Source: Bacilli bacterium (GTDB lineage: Bacteria; Bacillota_I; Bacilli_A; RF39; UBA660). From it: a stretch of DNA of 64,000 nt. Shown here piece after piece: positions 62,634 to 64,000 of the stretch. The translations under genes and the position numbers were made by a program. The stretch is from assembly GCA_900752905.1 (NCBI GenBank), contig CAADWX010000025.1, positions 1 to 64,000 on the forward strand, read 5' to 3'. A model generated the notes under the pieces. The model was not told the DNA's origin and did no database searches. It saw nothing but the letters and a program-made list of their open reading frames with translations. Each line of letters begins with the position of its first letter. Position 1 is the first letter of the stretch.

Positions 62634-63479
62634 ATGTCTAAAATATGTATTATACCCAATAGTATAGAAATGATAAATAAAACATTAAAGTATTCTGATG
62701 CTTATATTATAGGAATAGATAAATTAAGCATAAATATGCCTTTTTATTTTAGTTTAGATGAAGTATATATGATTAATAATATATTAAAAGAAAGTAAAAA
62801 GGAATTGTTTATATGCTTAAATAAGAATATGTTTAATTCTGATATTAATTTACTTGAAGAAATTTTAAAAAGCATAGATAAATTAAATATAAAAGGTATT
62901 TTATATTATGATATAAGTTTAGTTGAATTAAAAGAAAAATTGAATTTAAAAACTGATTTGGTATGGAGTCAAGAACATTTTACAACTAATTATTATACTA
63001 TTAATTATTGGTATGATTTAGGTGTTAAATATACATATATGTCTAATGAAATAACACTAGATGAATTGGAAGAAATAAGAAAAAATACTGATTCAAAATT
63101 AATGCTTCAAGTATTTGGTTATATTCCTCTTTTTACATCTAAAAGAAGACTTGTAAATAATTACAAAGAGTATTTTAAGTTGAATAATAATTCTGATATT
63201 TATTATATGGAAAAAGAAGGGGATAAATATCCTTTAAAAGAAAATAAAGATGGTACAGTTGTATATAGTGCTTCTCCTATAAATAGTATTAAAGATTTTG
63301 ATAAAATAGATAAAATTGTAGATTATTCAGTGTTGAATTGTTTTTTAATAGATGATTTAGAATTTATAGAAATTGTTAAACATTATTTTAATAGAGAAAA
63401 GTTTGATTCAATATATAATGATACATATTTTTTACATAAAGAAAGTATTTATAAGGTGATTAGGAATGCAAAAAATTGA
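62634..63479 (+). CDS. U32-family protein, TrhP1-like
   Basis: A 281-aa protein of the U32 group in the YrrN (TrhP1) place: KICIIPNSIEMINKTLKYSDAYIIGID, VWSQEHFTTNYYTINYWYDLGVKYTYMSNEITLDEL, FGYIPLFTSKRRLVNNY. It partners the next gene in prephenate-dependent hydroxylation of tRNA wobble uridine. The ATG at 62634 follows GGTGATTTTT; an upstream in-frame TTG inside the previous gene is unlikely. It overlaps trhP2 by 14 nt. Confidence 0.85.
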   Translation: MSKICIIPNSIEMINKTLKYSDAYIIGIDKLSINMPFYFSLDEVYMINNILKESKKELFICLNKNMFNSDINLLEEILKSIDKLNIKGILYYDISLVELKEKLNLKTDLVWSQEHFTTNYYTINYWYDLGVKYTYMSNEITLDELEEIRKNTDSKLMLQVFGYIPLFTSKRRLVNNYKEYFKLNNNSDIYYMEKEGDKYPLKENKDGTVVYSASPINSIKDFDKIDKIVDYSVLNCFLIDDLEFIEIVKHYFNREKFDSIYNDTYFLHKESIYKVIRNAKN

Positions 63480-64000
63480 ATTATTAGCTCCTGCTGGAGA
63501 TTTAGAAAGATTAAAAGTAGCTATTGATTATGGAGCTGATGCTGTATATTTAGGAGGACCTATTTTAGGACTTAGAGCAAATGCTAAAAATTTTACTTAT
63601 GAGGAAATAAAAGAGGGATGTACATATGCTCATGAAAGAAATAAAAAGGTATATGTTACTGTAAATATAGTATTACATAATAAGGAAGCTAATTTAGTAG
63701 AAGAATCATTAAAACAATTAGAAAAATGTGGCGTTGATGCTATTATAGTTAGTGATCCTGCAGTAATTTCTATTGCTAAAAAAAATACAAATCTTGAAAT
63801 ACATTTATCAACTCAGCAATCAACATTAAATATGGAAGCTTGTCGTTTTTGGAAAAAAAAAGGAGTTAGTAGAATTGTTTTAGGAAGAGAAGTTTCAAAA
63901 GAAGATATATTAGAAATAAGAAAAAATGTTGATATAGAGATTGAATGCTTTGTTCATGGAGCTATGTGTGCTGGATTATCTGGAAGATGTGTTTTATCTA
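63466..64000 (+). CDS. U32-family protein, TrhP2-like (3' end outside window)
   Basis: The first 178 residues of a U32 protein: MQKIELLAPAGDLERLKVAI, DYGADAVYLGGPILGLRANA, HLSTQQSTLN and FVHGAMCAGLSGRC, which carries the cysteines of the iron-sulfur site. This is YrrO/TrhP2, the second subunit of the tRNA ho5U34 hydroxylase. TrhP1, TrhP2 and TrmR together form 5-methoxyuridine. The gene runs off the window at 64000. Confidence 0.92.
   Translation, partial: MQKIELLAPAGDLERLKVAIDYGADAVYLGGPILGLRANAKNFTYEEIKEGCTYAHERNKKVYVTVNIVLHNKEANLVEESLKQLEKCGVDAIIVSDPAVISIAKKNTNLEIHLSTQQSTLNMEACRFWKKKGVSRIVLGREVSKEDILEIRKNVDIEIECFVHGAMCAGLSGRCVLS

Overview
The window is strongly AT-rich bacterial DNA and carries a low-GC Bacillota (class Bacilli) core genome. 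Gene order matches Bacillus-type synteny: secE-nusG-rplK-rplA-rplJ-rplL-rsmC-like-rpoB-rpoC, hrcA-grpE-dnaK-dnaJ, yqfC-yqfD-ybeY-cdd-era-yqzL-recO and ireB-ruvX-DUF1292-mltG-trmR-trhP1-trhP2. SpoIIGA, SigE, YqfC and YqfD show a sporulating ancestry. TGA acts as a stop codon and TGG encodes Trp, so this is not a code-4 mollicute. An uncultured gut-type member of the Bacilli near the Erysipelotrichia/RF39 lineages is my guess; no species can be named.

Region 1 (1-10.4 kb) is an accessory zone at a competence locus. After the end of a pilin-like surface protein come comEA and comEC. Downstream of comEC is an array of decayed comEC 3' ends (about 5373-5948, 7468-7931 and 9035-9258). Each is followed by an intact or eroded DUF1016 (YhcG-like, PD-(D/E)XK) gene and then one unrelated cargo gene: a DUF488-like protein, an HExxH metallopeptidase or an N-formylglutamate amidohydrolase-like protein. 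The intact comEC itself is followed by dinD. The tail of each DUF1016 copy, even in otherwise deleted relics, keeps an extended -10 promoter made from its own stop codon that drives the cargo. This repeated [comEC 3' end / DUF1016 / cargo] layout is the most unusual thing in the window.

Region 2 (10.4-26.7 kb) holds a lone tRNA-Lys(CTT), a cell-wall amidase, the transcription/ribosome operon with L1-type and L10 leader RNAs, rpoB and rpoC, rpsU-yqeY and the spoIIGA-sigE pair. Region 3 (26.7-34.8 kb) is the HrcA-controlled heat-shock cluster: a CIRCE operator plus a degenerate second one, a GrpE with a cysteine-rich N-terminal extension, and pepF inserted between dnaK and dnaJ. Region 4 (34.8-44.6 kb) holds miaB, a HelD-like helicase, uvrC, and rpsB-tsf in which S2 carries a long charged tail ending in a Rho-N-like domain.

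Region 5 (44.7-47.7 kb) is a compact bacteriocin cassette: a peptidase-containing ABC exporter, a short membrane accessory protein, two double-glycine-leader peptides and a small membrane protein that may give immunity. None of the three smallest genes is a long ORF. Region 6 (47.7-64 kb) contains an RNase J2-like protein with substituted metal ligands, the yqfC-to-recO cluster, two large surface proteins, a dCMP deaminase, and the ireB-to-trhP2 cluster, which ends in the tRNA wobble-uridine hydroxylation/methylation genes. The last gene is cut by the window end.
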